From Hyphomicrobium sp. (GTDB lineage Bacteria; Pseudomonadota; Alphaproteobacteria; Rhizobiales; Hyphomicrobiaceae): a stretch of DNA of 64,000 nt. Location: the NCBI GenBank assembly GCA_030148425.1, contig JASBTM010000008.1, positions 1 to 64,000 of the forward strand, in the 5' to 3' direction. The notes under the pieces were generated by a model. That model did not search any database. It saw only the letters and a program-made list of their open reading frames with translations, and had not been told where the DNA came from. Below, in pieces: positions 15,963-24,507 of the stretch. Made by a program: the position numbers and the translations under genes. Each line of letters opens with the position of its first letter. Position 1 is the first letter of the stretch.

Positions 15963-18821
15963 ATGTCTATCGTAATCGAAGCACGAAGCTCTCAATCCAA
16001 TCACGTATCAGGTATCGGCGCTCCGAAGGCCGGGACGGAACAGCTGTTCCAGGTCATCAGGCGCAGCGGCGGCGTCACGCCATTCGACGCCCGCAAGATT
16101 ACCGTGGCGCTCACCAAGGCTTTTCTCGCCGTCGAGGGCGGCCGCGCGGCGGCGTCCCGGCGCGTTCACGAGACCGTCGAGGAATTGACAGAGCAGATCG
16201 TAACCGCACTGACGCGCCGCGGCACTCAGGGCCGCACATTCCATATCGAAGAAATCCAAGACCAAGTCGAGCTTGCGTTGATGCGCAGCGAAAACCACAA
16301 GGTTGCGAGAGCCTACGTTCTTTATCGCGAAGAGCGCGCGCGTGAACGTGCGGCAGCAGCCGAAGTTCCAAAGGCTCCCCTCGTTCCGGCGATCAACATC
16401 AAAGCCAAGAACGGCGAACTCACGCCGCTGGATCAAAACCACCTGCGCCTCCTGATCGCGGAAGCGTGCGAAGGTTTGTCGGACGTCTCAGCAGATGCCG
16501 TTCTTTCCGAAACGCAGCGTAATCTCTACGACGGCATCACTATTGACGAGTTGGCCGAGGCTCCGGTGCTTGCGGCGCGCACTCTCATCGAGACAGAGCC
16601 GAATTACACGTTCGTTGCGGCACGATTGTTAATGGATCGCCTGCGCAGTGAAGCGCTGACGTTCGTTGCCGGCCGCGCAGAATCCGCGCGCCAATCCGAA
16701 ATGGCGGAGCTCTACCCAACCTATTTCGCCGAGTTCATCTCAAAGGGAATTGCAACCGAGCTGCTTGATTCTGAACTCTCGCGCTTCGACCTGGACCGGC
16801 TCGGGCGCGCGCTGAGACCGGAGCGTGACGGTATCTTCCAGTATCTCGGTCTTCAGACGCTTTACGATCGCTATTTCCTGCAGACACAAGGCATCCGCTT
16901 CGAGCTGCCGCAAGCTTTCTTCATGCGAGTAGCGATGGGCCTTGCGCTGCGCGAGATCGACCGCGAGGAGAAGGCAATCGCTTTTTATGACCTCATCTCG
17001 TCTTTCGATTTCATGTGCTCGACGCCGACGCTTTTCAATTCCGGTACACCGCGTCCGCAATTGTCTTCTTGCTTCCTGACGACCGTGCCGGACGATCTCG
17101 ATGGCATTTTCAAGTCGATCAAGGACAACGCACTGCTCGCCAAATACTCTGGCGGTCTCGGCAACGACTGGACACGCGTTCGCGGCCTCGGAGCCCACAT
17201 AAAGGGCACGAACGGGGAAAGCCAGGGTGTCGTGCCGTTCCTGAAAGTCGCCAACGACACCGCGATTGCAGTCAACCAGGGCGGCAAGCGCAAGGGTGCG
17301 GTCTGCGCCTACCTCGAAACGTGGCACATCGACATCGAAGAGTTTCTGGATCTCCGGAAGAATACCGGCGACGACAGACGCCGCACGCACGACATGAACA
17401 CGGCGCACTGGATTCCCGACCTGTTCATGAAGCGCGTCGCCGAAGACGGACCCTGGACGCTTTTCTCTCCCGATGAAGTTCCGGATCTCCATGATCTCTA
17501 CGGCACGGCATTCGCGGCAAGTTACGAAGAATACGAGAGAAAAGCCGAACGCATGGAAATGAAGATCGCCCGGCGCGTCCGCGCGGTTGATCTCTGGCGG
17601 CGGATGCTGACTATGGTCTTCGAGACAGGTCATCCGTGGATCACGTTCAAGGACCCATGCAATTTGCGCTCGCCGCAACAGCATTGCGGCGTCGTGCACT
17701 CGTCGAACCTCTGCACGGAGATCACGCTCAACACCTCGAACGATGAGGTCGCCGTCTGCAATTTGGGTTCGGTCAACCTTGCCGCGCATGTCACGGCGCA
17801 AGGTCTCGATCACGAGAAACTTGCGCGCACGATCAAGACGGCGATGCGAATGCTCGACAATGTCGTCGACATCAATTTCTACACGATCCCCGAGGCACGG
17901 CGCTCGAACCTTCGCCATCGCCCCGTCGGTCTCGGACTTATGGGATTCCAGGATGCGCTGCATACGCTTCGTATCCCGTATGGTTCGGACGAGGCCGTCG
18001 CCTTTGCCGACAGCAGCATGGAAGCGATCAGCTATCATGCTATTTCGGCGTCGGTCGATCTCGCGGCGGAACGTGGCCGGTATCCCTCGTTCGAGGGTTC
18101 TCTCTGGAGCAAAGCGATTTTGCCGATCGATTCCATCGGCATTCTCAGCGACGCTCGCGGCGCGGACCTTCAGCTCGACACGTCCGCTACGCTGGACTGG
18201 GGCACTCTTCGCGACCGCGTAAAGACGACCGGAATGCGCAATTCCAACGTCATGGCCATCGCGCCAACCGCGACAATCTCAAACATCTGCGGCGTGGCGC
18301 AGTCGATAGAACCGACGTTCCGCAACCTTTACGTCAAATCCAACATGTCGGGTGACTTTACCGTCGTGAACGCATTCCTCGTTCGCGATCTCAAAGCGCG
18401 CGGTATGTGGGACGAGGTGATGGTGTCGGACCTCAAGTACTTCGATGGCTCCCTCGGTGCCATCGATCGCGTCCCGGACGATCTCAAAGAGCTTTATGGG
18501 ACCGCCTTCGAGATCGATGCGCATTGGCTCGTCGATGCGGCGGCGCGCCGGCAGAAATGGATCGATCAAGGGCAGTCGCTCAATCTGTACATCGCGGCGC
18601 CGAATGGCCGAAAGCTCGATGCGCTTTATCGGCTCGCGTGGGAACGCGGCCTCAAGACGACATACTACTTGCGGGCTCAAGCCGCGACGCACGTCGAGAA
18701 ATCGACGCTCAAGCGCACGGACGGCAAGCTCAACGCAGTCGCAAATCCCGTTCTGCTTTCCTCACCCGCCGAGGGCAAAGCCTGCTCGATCGACGATCCG
18801 ACTTGCGAAGCCTGCCAGTAA
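15963..18821 (+). CDS. nrdA: Ribonucleoside-diphosphate reductase, alpha subunit (class I)
   Basis: A 952-residue large subunit. An ATP-cone domain occupies about residues 25-120 (VIRRSGGVTPFDARKITVAL). The catalytic barrel has the substrate Cys of PQLSSCFLTT, the thiyl-radical region NLCTEITLNTSNDEVAVCNLGS and PTATISNICG. The C-terminal tail CSIDDPTCEAC holds the redox cysteines. It reduces ribonucleoside diphosphates using the radical made by NrdB encoded next door. The ATG at 15963 follows AGGGG; an ATG at 15912 would add 17 residues and overlap the riboswitch hairpin region less naturally. Under a cobalamin riboswitch. Confidence 0.93.
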   Translation: MSIVIEARSSQSNHVSGIGAPKAGTEQLFQVIRRSGGVTPFDARKITVALTKAFLAVEGGRAAASRRVHETVEELTEQIVTALTRRGTQGRTFHIEEIQDQVELALMRSENHKVARAYVLYREERARERAAAAEVPKAPLVPAINIKAKNGELTPLDQNHLRLLIAEACEGLSDVSADAVLSETQRNLYDGITIDELAEAPVLAARTLIETEPNYTFVAARLLMDRLRSEALTFVAGRAESARQSEMAELYPTYFAEFISKGIATELLDSELSRFDLDRLGRALRPERDGIFQYLGLQTLYDRYFLQTQGIRFELPQAFFMRVAMGLALREIDREEKAIAFYDLISSFDFMCSTPTLFNSGTPRPQLSSCFLTTVPDDLDGIFKSIKDNALLAKYSGGLGNDWTRVRGLGAHIKGTNGESQGVVPFLKVANDTAIAVNQGGKRKGAVCAYLETWHIDIEEFLDLRKNTGDDRRRTHDMNTAHWIPDLFMKRVAEDGPWTLFSPDEVPDLHDLYGTAFAASYEEYERKAERMEMKIARRVRAVDLWRRMLTMVFETGHPWITFKDPCNLRSPQQHCGVVHSSNLCTEITLNTSNDEVAVCNLGSVNLAAHVTAQGLDHEKLARTIKTAMRMLDNVVDINFYTIPEARRSNLRHRPVGLGLMGFQDALHTLRIPYGSDEAVAFADSSMEAISYHAISASVDLAAERGRYPSFEGSLWSKAILPIDSIGILSDARGADLQLDTSATLDWGTLRDRVKTTGMRNSNVMAIAPTATISNICGVAQSIEPTFRNLYVKSNMSGDFTVVNAFLVRDLKARGMWDEVMVSDLKYFDGSLGAIDRVPDDLKELYGTAFEIDAHWLVDAAARRQKWIDQGQSLNLYIAAPNGRKLDALYRLAWERGLKTTYYLRAQAATHVEKSTLKRTDGKLNAVANPVLLSSPAEGKACSIDDPTCEACQ

Positions 18822-18846
18822 CCTATTCTAGAAACGGAGATATCTC

Positions 18847-19971
18847 ATGCTCGACTGGTCAGAGCCAGCCGCCCCTTCACCGTCGGCTCGCAAACCCGCG
18901 CCGATCGTCAATCCAGAAGCAGCCACCGGCCTCGGCAATATCGATCGTCACGGCGGCCGCGTGCGCGTCGATGATAAGGCGATGATCAATGCCCGTGCTG
19001 ACGTCAATCAGCTTCTCCCCCTCAAATACCGCTGGGCCTGGGAGAAATATCTTGCGGCCTGCAACAATCATTGGATGCCGACAGAAGTCTCGATGCAGGC
19101 GGACATCGCGCTTTGGAAAGCCAAGGATGGCTTGACGGAGGACGAGCGTCGAATGGTCAAGCGCAATCTCGGCTTCTTTGCTGCATCGGAATCACTCGTC
19201 GCGAACAACATCGTGCTCGCGATTTATCGGCACCTCACCAATCCGGAATGCCGGCAATATCTATTGCGGCAGTCCTTCGAGGAAGCGGTGCATACCCACA
19301 CGTTCCAGTACATCGTTGAAAGCCTCGGGCTCGATGAGGGCGAGCTTTTCAATATGTACCGGGAAATACCTTCGATCACCGACAAGGCTGCATGGGCGCT
19401 GGCGTACACGAAGCATCTGGATGATCCAGCCTTCAAGACCGGTACGAAGGAGACGGATCAGGCGTTTCTTCGCGATCTCGTCGCGTTCTATGTCGTATTC
19501 GAAGGGATGTGGTTCTACACGGGTTTTGCTCAAATCCTGTCGCTCGGACGGCGCAACAAGATGGTCGGCATCGCCGAGCAGTATCAGTACATTCTGCGTG
19601 ACGAGAGCATTCATCTCAATTTCGGCATCGACGTCATCAATCAGATCAAGGCTGAAAATCCGGATCTCTGGTCGAAAGCGTTTCAGGACGAAGTTCGCCA
19701 GATGCTCCGCGATGCAGCAGGTCTCGAAGCTGCTTACGGCCGGGACACAATGCCAACCGGACTGCTCGGTCTCAACGGCGCGTTGACAGAACAGTACATG
19801 GAGTTCATCGCCAATCGCCGTTGCGCTCAGCTCGGCCTCATGCCGGTATTCAAGGAACGGGAGAACCCGTTCCCGTGGATGTCGGAAGCAATGGATCTGA
19901 AGAAGGAAAAGAATTTCTTCGAAACCCGCGTCATCGAATATCAGAACGGCGGCGCGTTGAGCTGGGAATGA
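18847..19971 (+). CDS. nrdB: Ribonucleotide reductase beta subunit, class Ic type (Mn/Fe)
   Basis: A 374-residue R2 protein, 25 bases after nrdA. Metal ligands are Glu115 ([10 protein letters not shown]), Glu146 and His149 (EEAVHTHTF), the Glu of EGMWFYTGF and the Glu/His of [11 protein letters not shown]. The radical Tyr of ordinary class Ia proteins is Phe153 here and the usual first-ligand Asp is Glu115. Those two changes, and the close match to the Chlamydia trachomatis R2 through [21 protein letters not shown], are the marks of class Ic enzymes that use a Mn(IV)/Fe(III) cofactor in place of a tyrosyl radical. The metal itself is inferred. Confidence 0.93.
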   Translation: MLDWSEPAAPSPSARKPAPIVNPEAATGLGNIDRHGGRVRVDDKAMINARADVNQLLPLKYRWAWEKYLAACNNHWMPTEVSMQADIALWKAKDGLTEDERRMVKRNLGFFAASESLVANNIVLAIYRHLTNPECRQYLLRQSFEEAVHTHTFQYIVESLGLDEGELFNMYREIPSITDKAAWALAYTKHLDDPAFKTGTKETDQAFLRDLVAFYVVFEGMWFYTGFAQILSLGRRNKMVGIAEQYQYILRDESIHLNFGIDVINQIKAENPDLWSKAFQDEVRQMLRDAAGLEAAYGRDTMPTGLLGLNGALTEQYMEFIANRRCAQLGLMPVFKERENPFPWMSEAMDLKKEKNFFETRVIEYQNGGALSWE

Positions 19972-19987
19972 TGTAAGCGGACGATCC

Positions 19988-20041
19988 GGAGACAGCTCGC
20001 GAAACGCAGATAATCTGTCTGGTTCGCTTCTCGCTGTCTCC
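19988..20041 (+). terminator. Long imperfect hairpin after nrdB
   Basis: GGAGACAGC at 19988-19996 pairs with GCTGTCTCC at 20033-20041; GCGAAAC/GTTCGC and the palindrome CAGATAATCTG lie inside. It begins 17 bases after the nrdB stop and probably ends or protects the nrdAB transcript, although no T run follows. Confidence 0.55.
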
Positions 20042-20090
20042 AAGCGCCCTCAACTATCGGGCGATCCCGGCGTCATCCGAAATCAATGGC

Positions 20091-20390
20091 TCAATGTGCC
20101 TGCGCCGGTACGTCAGAGGGTGTCTTGGACGCATTGTTCTCCGCACTCGCTGCAGCCATGCACGCTCCAACCGGTTCAGTCGGCCGCGAATAGATATAGG
20201 CACAGGTATCTCGGCAGCGTTCGGCATAATCCTTTATGCCCGGAGCATTCAACTTGTCGCCGAGATGGACGGTGCCGTTGGCATCCCTGCATTTGCAATC
20301 GCATCCAGCAAACGACGTCTCGCTTTGAACTGCGACGCCTAACGAAAGGCAGAGCATCGGAAGAATTATCTTTTGCGAAAAGAAGGTCAC
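20091..20390 (-). CDS. Small secreted cysteine-rich protein, unknown function
   Basis: A 99-residue protein starting at a GTG with GGGAGAC about six bases upstream. Residues 1-28 are a signal peptide (LPMLCLSLGV, cleavage after SFA). The mature part is short and holds six cysteines (CDCKC, RCRDTC and CMA), which suggests disulfides in the periplasm. I recognise no family. It is convergent with nrdAB and stands alone. Confidence 0.65.
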   Translation of the reverse strand: MTFFSQKIILPMLCLSLGVAVQSETSFAGCDCKCRDANGTVHLGDKLNAPGIKDYAERCRDTCAYIYSRPTEPVGACMAAASAENNASKTPSDVPAQAH

Positions 20391-20722
20391 GACCGTCTCC
20401 CGTCATCCAGTTCCCTCGAAACCAAAGCACTCTAGCCTTCTAATCGGCGGCAAGGCAGACGGAACGTCGATGGATATTTGGCAGTTTCTATTGCCTCCGC
20501 GCGAACACCCGCGCACACAGGGAACATATCCCGAAAGGGTTCAGCACATTTCCCGCCATGGTCATCATAGTGGTTGCAGGTTCGGGAAGGCACTCGCTGC
20601 ACTTCCTCGAAAATAGAACTCGTGCCTCTGCCATGCTGATCGTTTAAGGCTTGTATCTTCCGGACGACCTAGGCGACATGTGCTTCGACGCTTGCCGATG
20701 ATCGTTTGCGAAGAGCTTCCCA
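20391..20722. other. 332-base gap, nothing recognised
   Basis: This stretch separates the divergently oriented small secreted protein gene and the next plus-strand gene. I see no ORF with a ribosome site, no RNA gene and no strong hairpin; promoters for both neighbours should lie here. Confidence 0.35.
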
Positions 20723-21244
20723 ATGACAGCGCCCCGCTTCCGCACGTCCGTGATCTTGCTTGCGGTCGGCGCCGCGGTCGTACTTCTGACCGCATTCGTT
20801 GCCACGTACTTCGCTCGCTCAACCGCACCCCCTCCGCCCCAATCGCAAGTTAAACAATCGCCACCCGCGCTCTACTGTGTCTTCTACGACTTTACGCATG
20901 CCAGCGTCGTGGTCGGATTTGATTTCGCCGTCACTCTCGCAAAAGGCGAGCCGCCTCGTTTTGATGAGCGGGCCGAAGCTGCGCGCGACGGCACAAGAAA
21001 GACGTTCGAAGACAATCAACGACCGAATTGGACGTATGTGATCGACGAAGACGGCGCCCCGATGATCACGTCGCCGGACCGCGCCACGCGCATCGTGCTC
21101 TATGGCTTAAAGCCCGAAGCTCGCGGGGAACTGTGGGTCGGCGCAGGCCTTCGAAGCAACGAATATCGCAACCTTGATGGCCAATGCCGTCAAGACAATC
21201 TCGGCGGCAGCGATCAAAGTGAAAGTCCGACGTCCCAGAAATAA
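20723..21244 (+). CDS. Single-pass membrane-anchored protein, unknown function
   Basis: A 173-residue protein with one N-terminal transmembrane helix (about residues 9-31), a Pro/Gln-rich linker and a soluble domain presumably in the periplasm. The motifs YCVFYDFTHASVVVGFDF and PNWTYVIDEDGAPMITSPD are distinctive but I do not recognise a family. The ribosome site is weak (AAGAG). It is followed by a phosphatase-like gene in the same direction at 130 bases. Confidence 0.55.
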   Translation: MTAPRFRTSVILLAVGAAVVLLTAFVATYFARSTAPPPPQSQVKQSPPALYCVFYDFTHASVVVGFDFAVTLAKGEPPRFDERAEAARDGTRKTFEDNQRPNWTYVIDEDGAPMITSPDRATRIVLYGLKPEARGELWVGAGLRSNEYRNLDGQCRQDNLGGSDQSESPTSQK

Positions 21245-21376
21245 CGATCCGGAGTATTCAGGTGCAAGCCGGCGACGATCCGCCCAGACGTCCGAAGTTT
21301 TTTGTCGCCTATCTGACGAGACGATCTGATATCGCTTGTTATTGTGGCACGCCCCAAAGCGAGACGTTTCATCCTG

Positions 21377-21835
21377 ATGTCCAAAAAACGCATCCTCTTT
21401 CTCTGTACCGGAAATTACTATCGCAGCCGGTATGCTGAAGAACTTTTCAATCACCTTGCGGTCCAATCGAATCTAGACTGGGAAGCAACTTCGCGCGCCC
21501 TTGCAATAGAGCGCGGAGCGGCCAACGTCGGCCCGATTGCGCGCACCACCGTCGCGGCCTTAATCGCCGATGAGATTTCGCCGTCCGGCGCCGACCGGAT
21601 GCCGCTCGCATGCACCGCAGACGATCTGGCGGCAGCGGAAATGATTGTTGCGGTCAAAGAAGACGAGCATCGCGAATTGCTCGCCGTACGCTTCACGGGC
21701 TGGGAAGACCGGGTCACGTATTGGCACGTCCATGACATCGACATGGCGCACCCAGACGACGCGCTAGCCCAACTCAAGCAGCACGTCACGGATCTCGCGC
21801 GCCAGATCGCGCTTACCTCGCGCTCCGAGCGATAA
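21377..21835 (+). CDS. Low-molecular-weight tyrosine phosphatase-like protein
   Basis: A 152-residue protein opening RILFLCTGNYYRSRYAEE, which holds the CX5R(S) phosphate-binding loop (Cys-Thr-Gly-Asn-Tyr-Tyr-Arg-Ser) of low-molecular-weight protein tyrosine phosphatases and arsenate reductases. The usual DPY acid motif near the C-terminus is replaced by a WHVHDIDMAHPDD segment, where an Asp could serve. Arsenate reductase is less likely because the extra cysteines are missing. The ATG at 21377 fits the family N-terminus; a GTG at 21344 is in frame. Confidence 0.75.
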   Translation: MSKKRILFLCTGNYYRSRYAEELFNHLAVQSNLDWEATSRALAIERGAANVGPIARTTVAALIADEISPSGADRMPLACTADDLAAAEMIVAVKEDEHRELLAVRFTGWEDRVTYWHVHDIDMAHPDDALAQLKQHVTDLARQIALTSRSER

Positions 21836-21864
21836 TTCCAGACCAGCGAATATCGAGCGCCCCG

Positions 21865-22608
21865 TTACGGACTCTTCGCGAGAGAGACGAGCACCGGACG
21901 AAGCTCCGCAGACGACGCAAGAGGCGTGTCGAACCAAAGGCGGGCGACGCGATCTCCGGATATGAGATCCAATCCCTCAGGATCGAGCGTCGCCAGCCTC
22001 CAGTTCGTGCCGTCCTCTCCGATTTTTTCGGCGTAACGCTCGATTGCGGGCAGATGATCGGCATTCATGTGGCTGACCGCCCCCTCTTCGATTTCCGCAA
22101 GAGTTTCGACGCCCGCGAGTGATGTCGTCAGATCGTCGGCTGCCAATGCGTAGGCTTTGCCGAATCCGCCGTTCAGCGAAGCGCGCAAGGTTTCAAACCG
22201 CCAAAACGAAAAATCCGGGAAGTCAACATACAGCGCAGCTTTAGGATGACGCGCCAGATAGCGGTTTCGCAAATAGGCTCGGTCCGGTTCGGTGCCGATT
22301 TGTATCGCTCTGCCGATCAGCGTCATGCGCGGATGCGCCAACGGATCGCCCTTACCAGGTTCGCCGACCAGGAGCGAGCAACGGCCATCCGCTTTCAAGT
22401 TCGTGCAATGACTGGAAAGCGCCGAGATGAGGAAAACGGGAGCACCGTCCATGGCGGTCGCGAGGCTGACGCGACTAACCGACGGCGAACCATCGAGCGG
22501 ATCAAGCGTCGCCAACGCACCATAGCGCGCGCTGCGAACGAGGCCCTTTGCAAGCCGTCGCACCTTGTCGTCAACGGTTTGCAGAACGTCGGGCTTCTTC
22601 TCGGCCAT
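21865..22608 (-). CDS. HugZ-like heme/FMN-binding protein (pyridoxamine oxidase-like fold + DUF2470)
   Basis: A 247-residue protein. Residues about 20-160 form a split-barrel flavin-reductase/PNPOx-like domain (RSARYGALATLDPLDGSPSVSRV, LSSHCTNLKADGRCSLLVG) and the C-terminal part is DUF2470 (AVSHMNADHLPAIERYAEKI). The pair occurs in HugZ-type heme-degrading or heme-binding proteins. The ATG follows TAGGAG. It is divergent from the antiporter gene. Iron-from-heme use is an inference from the fold; no heme transport gene is next to it. Confidence 0.8.
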   Translation of the reverse strand: MAEKKPDVLQTVDDKVRRLAKGLVRSARYGALATLDPLDGSPSVSRVSLATAMDGAPVFLISALSSHCTNLKADGRCSLLVGEPGKGDPLAHPRMTLIGRAIQIGTEPDRAYLRNRYLARHPKAALYVDFPDFSFWRFETLRASLNGGFGKAYALAADDLTTSLAGVETLAEIEEGAVSHMNADHLPAIERYAEKIGEDGTNWRLATLDPEGLDLISGDRVARLWFDTPLASSAELRPVLVSLAKSP

Positions 22609-22763
22609 ACGGCGGGCTCCTAGTGTTCACGGCACATATCATCAGCCAGAATACAATCTACGCGTCCGAAGCTATACAAAATGGCGGTTGGCAGCTACAT
22701 GGCGACGCGACCCGCATACACGACAGCCTAAAATTCGCAACGCTGCAGGAGACTTCGACGAGC

Positions 22764-24347
22764 ATGCATCCGGCCCAGGTCTTTGAACTCGTCTTTGTCA
22801 TGCTCTTGGCGATACTGGCGCTGCACTGGATTGCGCTGCGATTGAAGCTGCCTCCGGCGGTCGCGCTGCTGATCGGCGGGGGCGCGCTGGCCTTCATTCC
22901 TGGCCTACCCGTTATGGAACTCGATCCCGAACTGGTGCTGGTGCTCTTTCTTCCGCCTCTGCTCATGGATGGCGCCTATTTCACGGCGCATGCGGAGTTC
23001 CGCAGGCACATTGCGGGCGTTCTCTCCCTCGCGGTCGGCGCCGTCGTCTTTACGACGCTTATTATCGGCGGCGTCACGCACTGGCTGCTGCCGGAACTGC
23101 CTTGGGCAGCTTGCTTCGCTCTCGGCGCAATCGTCTCGCCGCCGGACGCTGTGTCGGCTCGCGCGGTACTGCAGACCGTGAAATTGCCGCGGCGACTTTC
23201 GACGCTGCTCGAAGGCGAAAGTCTTCTCAACGATGCCACCGGGCTCGTCTTATTTCGCTTCGCCGTCGCCGCAGTTCTCACCGGCACGTTCTCGGCGACG
23301 GCTGCAGCCGGCCAATTCCTTCTGCTGGCGATCGGCGGCATCGTGATCGGCGCCGTCCTCAGCGGCGTCTGGATGCTCGTTATGAAGCGTCTCAAAGACG
23401 AACAGCTGATTATCATTTCGTCGGTCCTGTTATGCTGGGCCGCGTACATCTCTGCCGAGGCGGTACATGTTTCCGGTGTCATCGCGACCGTTACGGCAGG
23501 TCTATTGTTCGGCTGGTTCCAACACACGATTTTTTCGGCACGCGTCCGGATACGCGCCACGGCGTTCTGGCAAATCATGGTCTTCATTTTCGAAGCCTTC
23601 ATTTTCATTCTCATCGGCCTCTCGCTCCGCGCTGTGCTGGCCCGCGTCGGCGGCATCGACGTCGTGCTGCAGCAGATGGCTTTCCCAGTGATGATTATTG
23701 TCCTGGCGATGACGGCCGCGCGGTTCGCCTGGGTCTTCGGCAGCGAGGCCGTACTTGCCTCTCTCAAGGCGCTCGGCGTCAAACGCGCGAACCCCCTCGG
23801 GGCGTCTGCGGCAACAGTCCTCAGCTGGGCGGGAATGCGCGGCGTCGTAACGCTCGCCGTGGCGTTGACGTTGCCCGAAACCGTGCCGGGTCGCGATTTC
23901 ATGCTGGTCACGGCATTTGCGGTGATCCTCGTCACCGTTCTTCTGCAAGGGACGACACTCGGAGCCCTTATTCGGCTGCTCGGCCTTGTCGAAGACGACG
24001 ACAGCAGCACAAAGCTGTCGGAATCTCAGGCCGAAGCGATGATGATGGCGGCTCAGAAAAAGGCGGTCGAAGCGCGCGCTTACGACAGCGAGGGCAACCT
24101 CATTCATCCGCAGCTTCTCGAGCGATATACACGCCGCGCGACGATGGCTGAAAAATACGCGGGCAACGAGAGCGAGCACATTGATCGCCTCAATGCTCAC
24201 TTCGATGTCATCCTAGCCGCTGTAAAGGCCGGCCGGGATGAACTCATGCGCCTGCATCGTGCGGGAGCCATCGACGAAGAAACATTGCAGTCGCTCGAGC
24301 GTGATCTCGATATCCAAGAAGTCGGGGCGTTGCATGCTCAGGTCTAG
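22764..24347 (+). CDS. CPA1-family Na+/H+ antiporter
   Basis: A 527-residue integral membrane protein with about 12 helices. It has the CPA1 pattern LFLPPLLMDGAYFTAH, SPPDAVSARAVLQ, ESLLNDATGLVLFRFA and GMRGVVTLAVALTLP, the last three carrying residues that bind and move cations. The 110-residue C-terminal tail is cytoplasmic and charged. It exchanges Na+ or K+ for protons across the inner membrane. The ATG at 22764 starts directly before the first helix; the frame is open 72 codons upstream over the neighbouring gene's start, which is not credible coding. Confidence 0.88.
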   Translation: MHPAQVFELVFVMLLAILALHWIALRLKLPPAVALLIGGGALAFIPGLPVMELDPELVLVLFLPPLLMDGAYFTAHAEFRRHIAGVLSLAVGAVVFTTLIIGGVTHWLLPELPWAACFALGAIVSPPDAVSARAVLQTVKLPRRLSTLLEGESLLNDATGLVLFRFAVAAVLTGTFSATAAAGQFLLLAIGGIVIGAVLSGVWMLVMKRLKDEQLIIISSVLLCWAAYISAEAVHVSGVIATVTAGLLFGWFQHTIFSARVRIRATAFWQIMVFIFEAFIFILIGLSLRAVLARVGGIDVVLQQMAFPVMIIVLAMTAARFAWVFGSEAVLASLKALGVKRANPLGASAATVLSWAGMRGVVTLAVALTLPETVPGRDFMLVTAFAVILVTVLLQGTTLGALIRLLGLVEDDDSSTKLSESQAEAMMMAAQKKAVEARAYDSEGNLIHPQLLERYTRRATMAEKYAGNESEHIDRLNAHFDVILAAVKAGRDELMRLHRAGAIDEETLQSLERDLDIQEVGALHAQV

Positions 24348-24507
24348 AAACTTCTGGTTCTAGAAGCTCTGTGCCGGAAGCTCTGGTCCTATCGCCTCAC
24401 ATCCTCCATAAGTCGGAGTATGGACGGGCCGACGCCGAAATATGCCTGACGTTCGGCGTCGTGCAACAGCTCGTCATTCTCTTTGAAAAGGGCGACGTCA
24501 GCCTCTC

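Noticed and set aside
16740..18038. A 432-codon open frame antisense to nrdA
   Set aside because: Arg/Asp-rich shadow of a strongly conserved gene, with no ribosome site and no domain; a product of high third-position GC.
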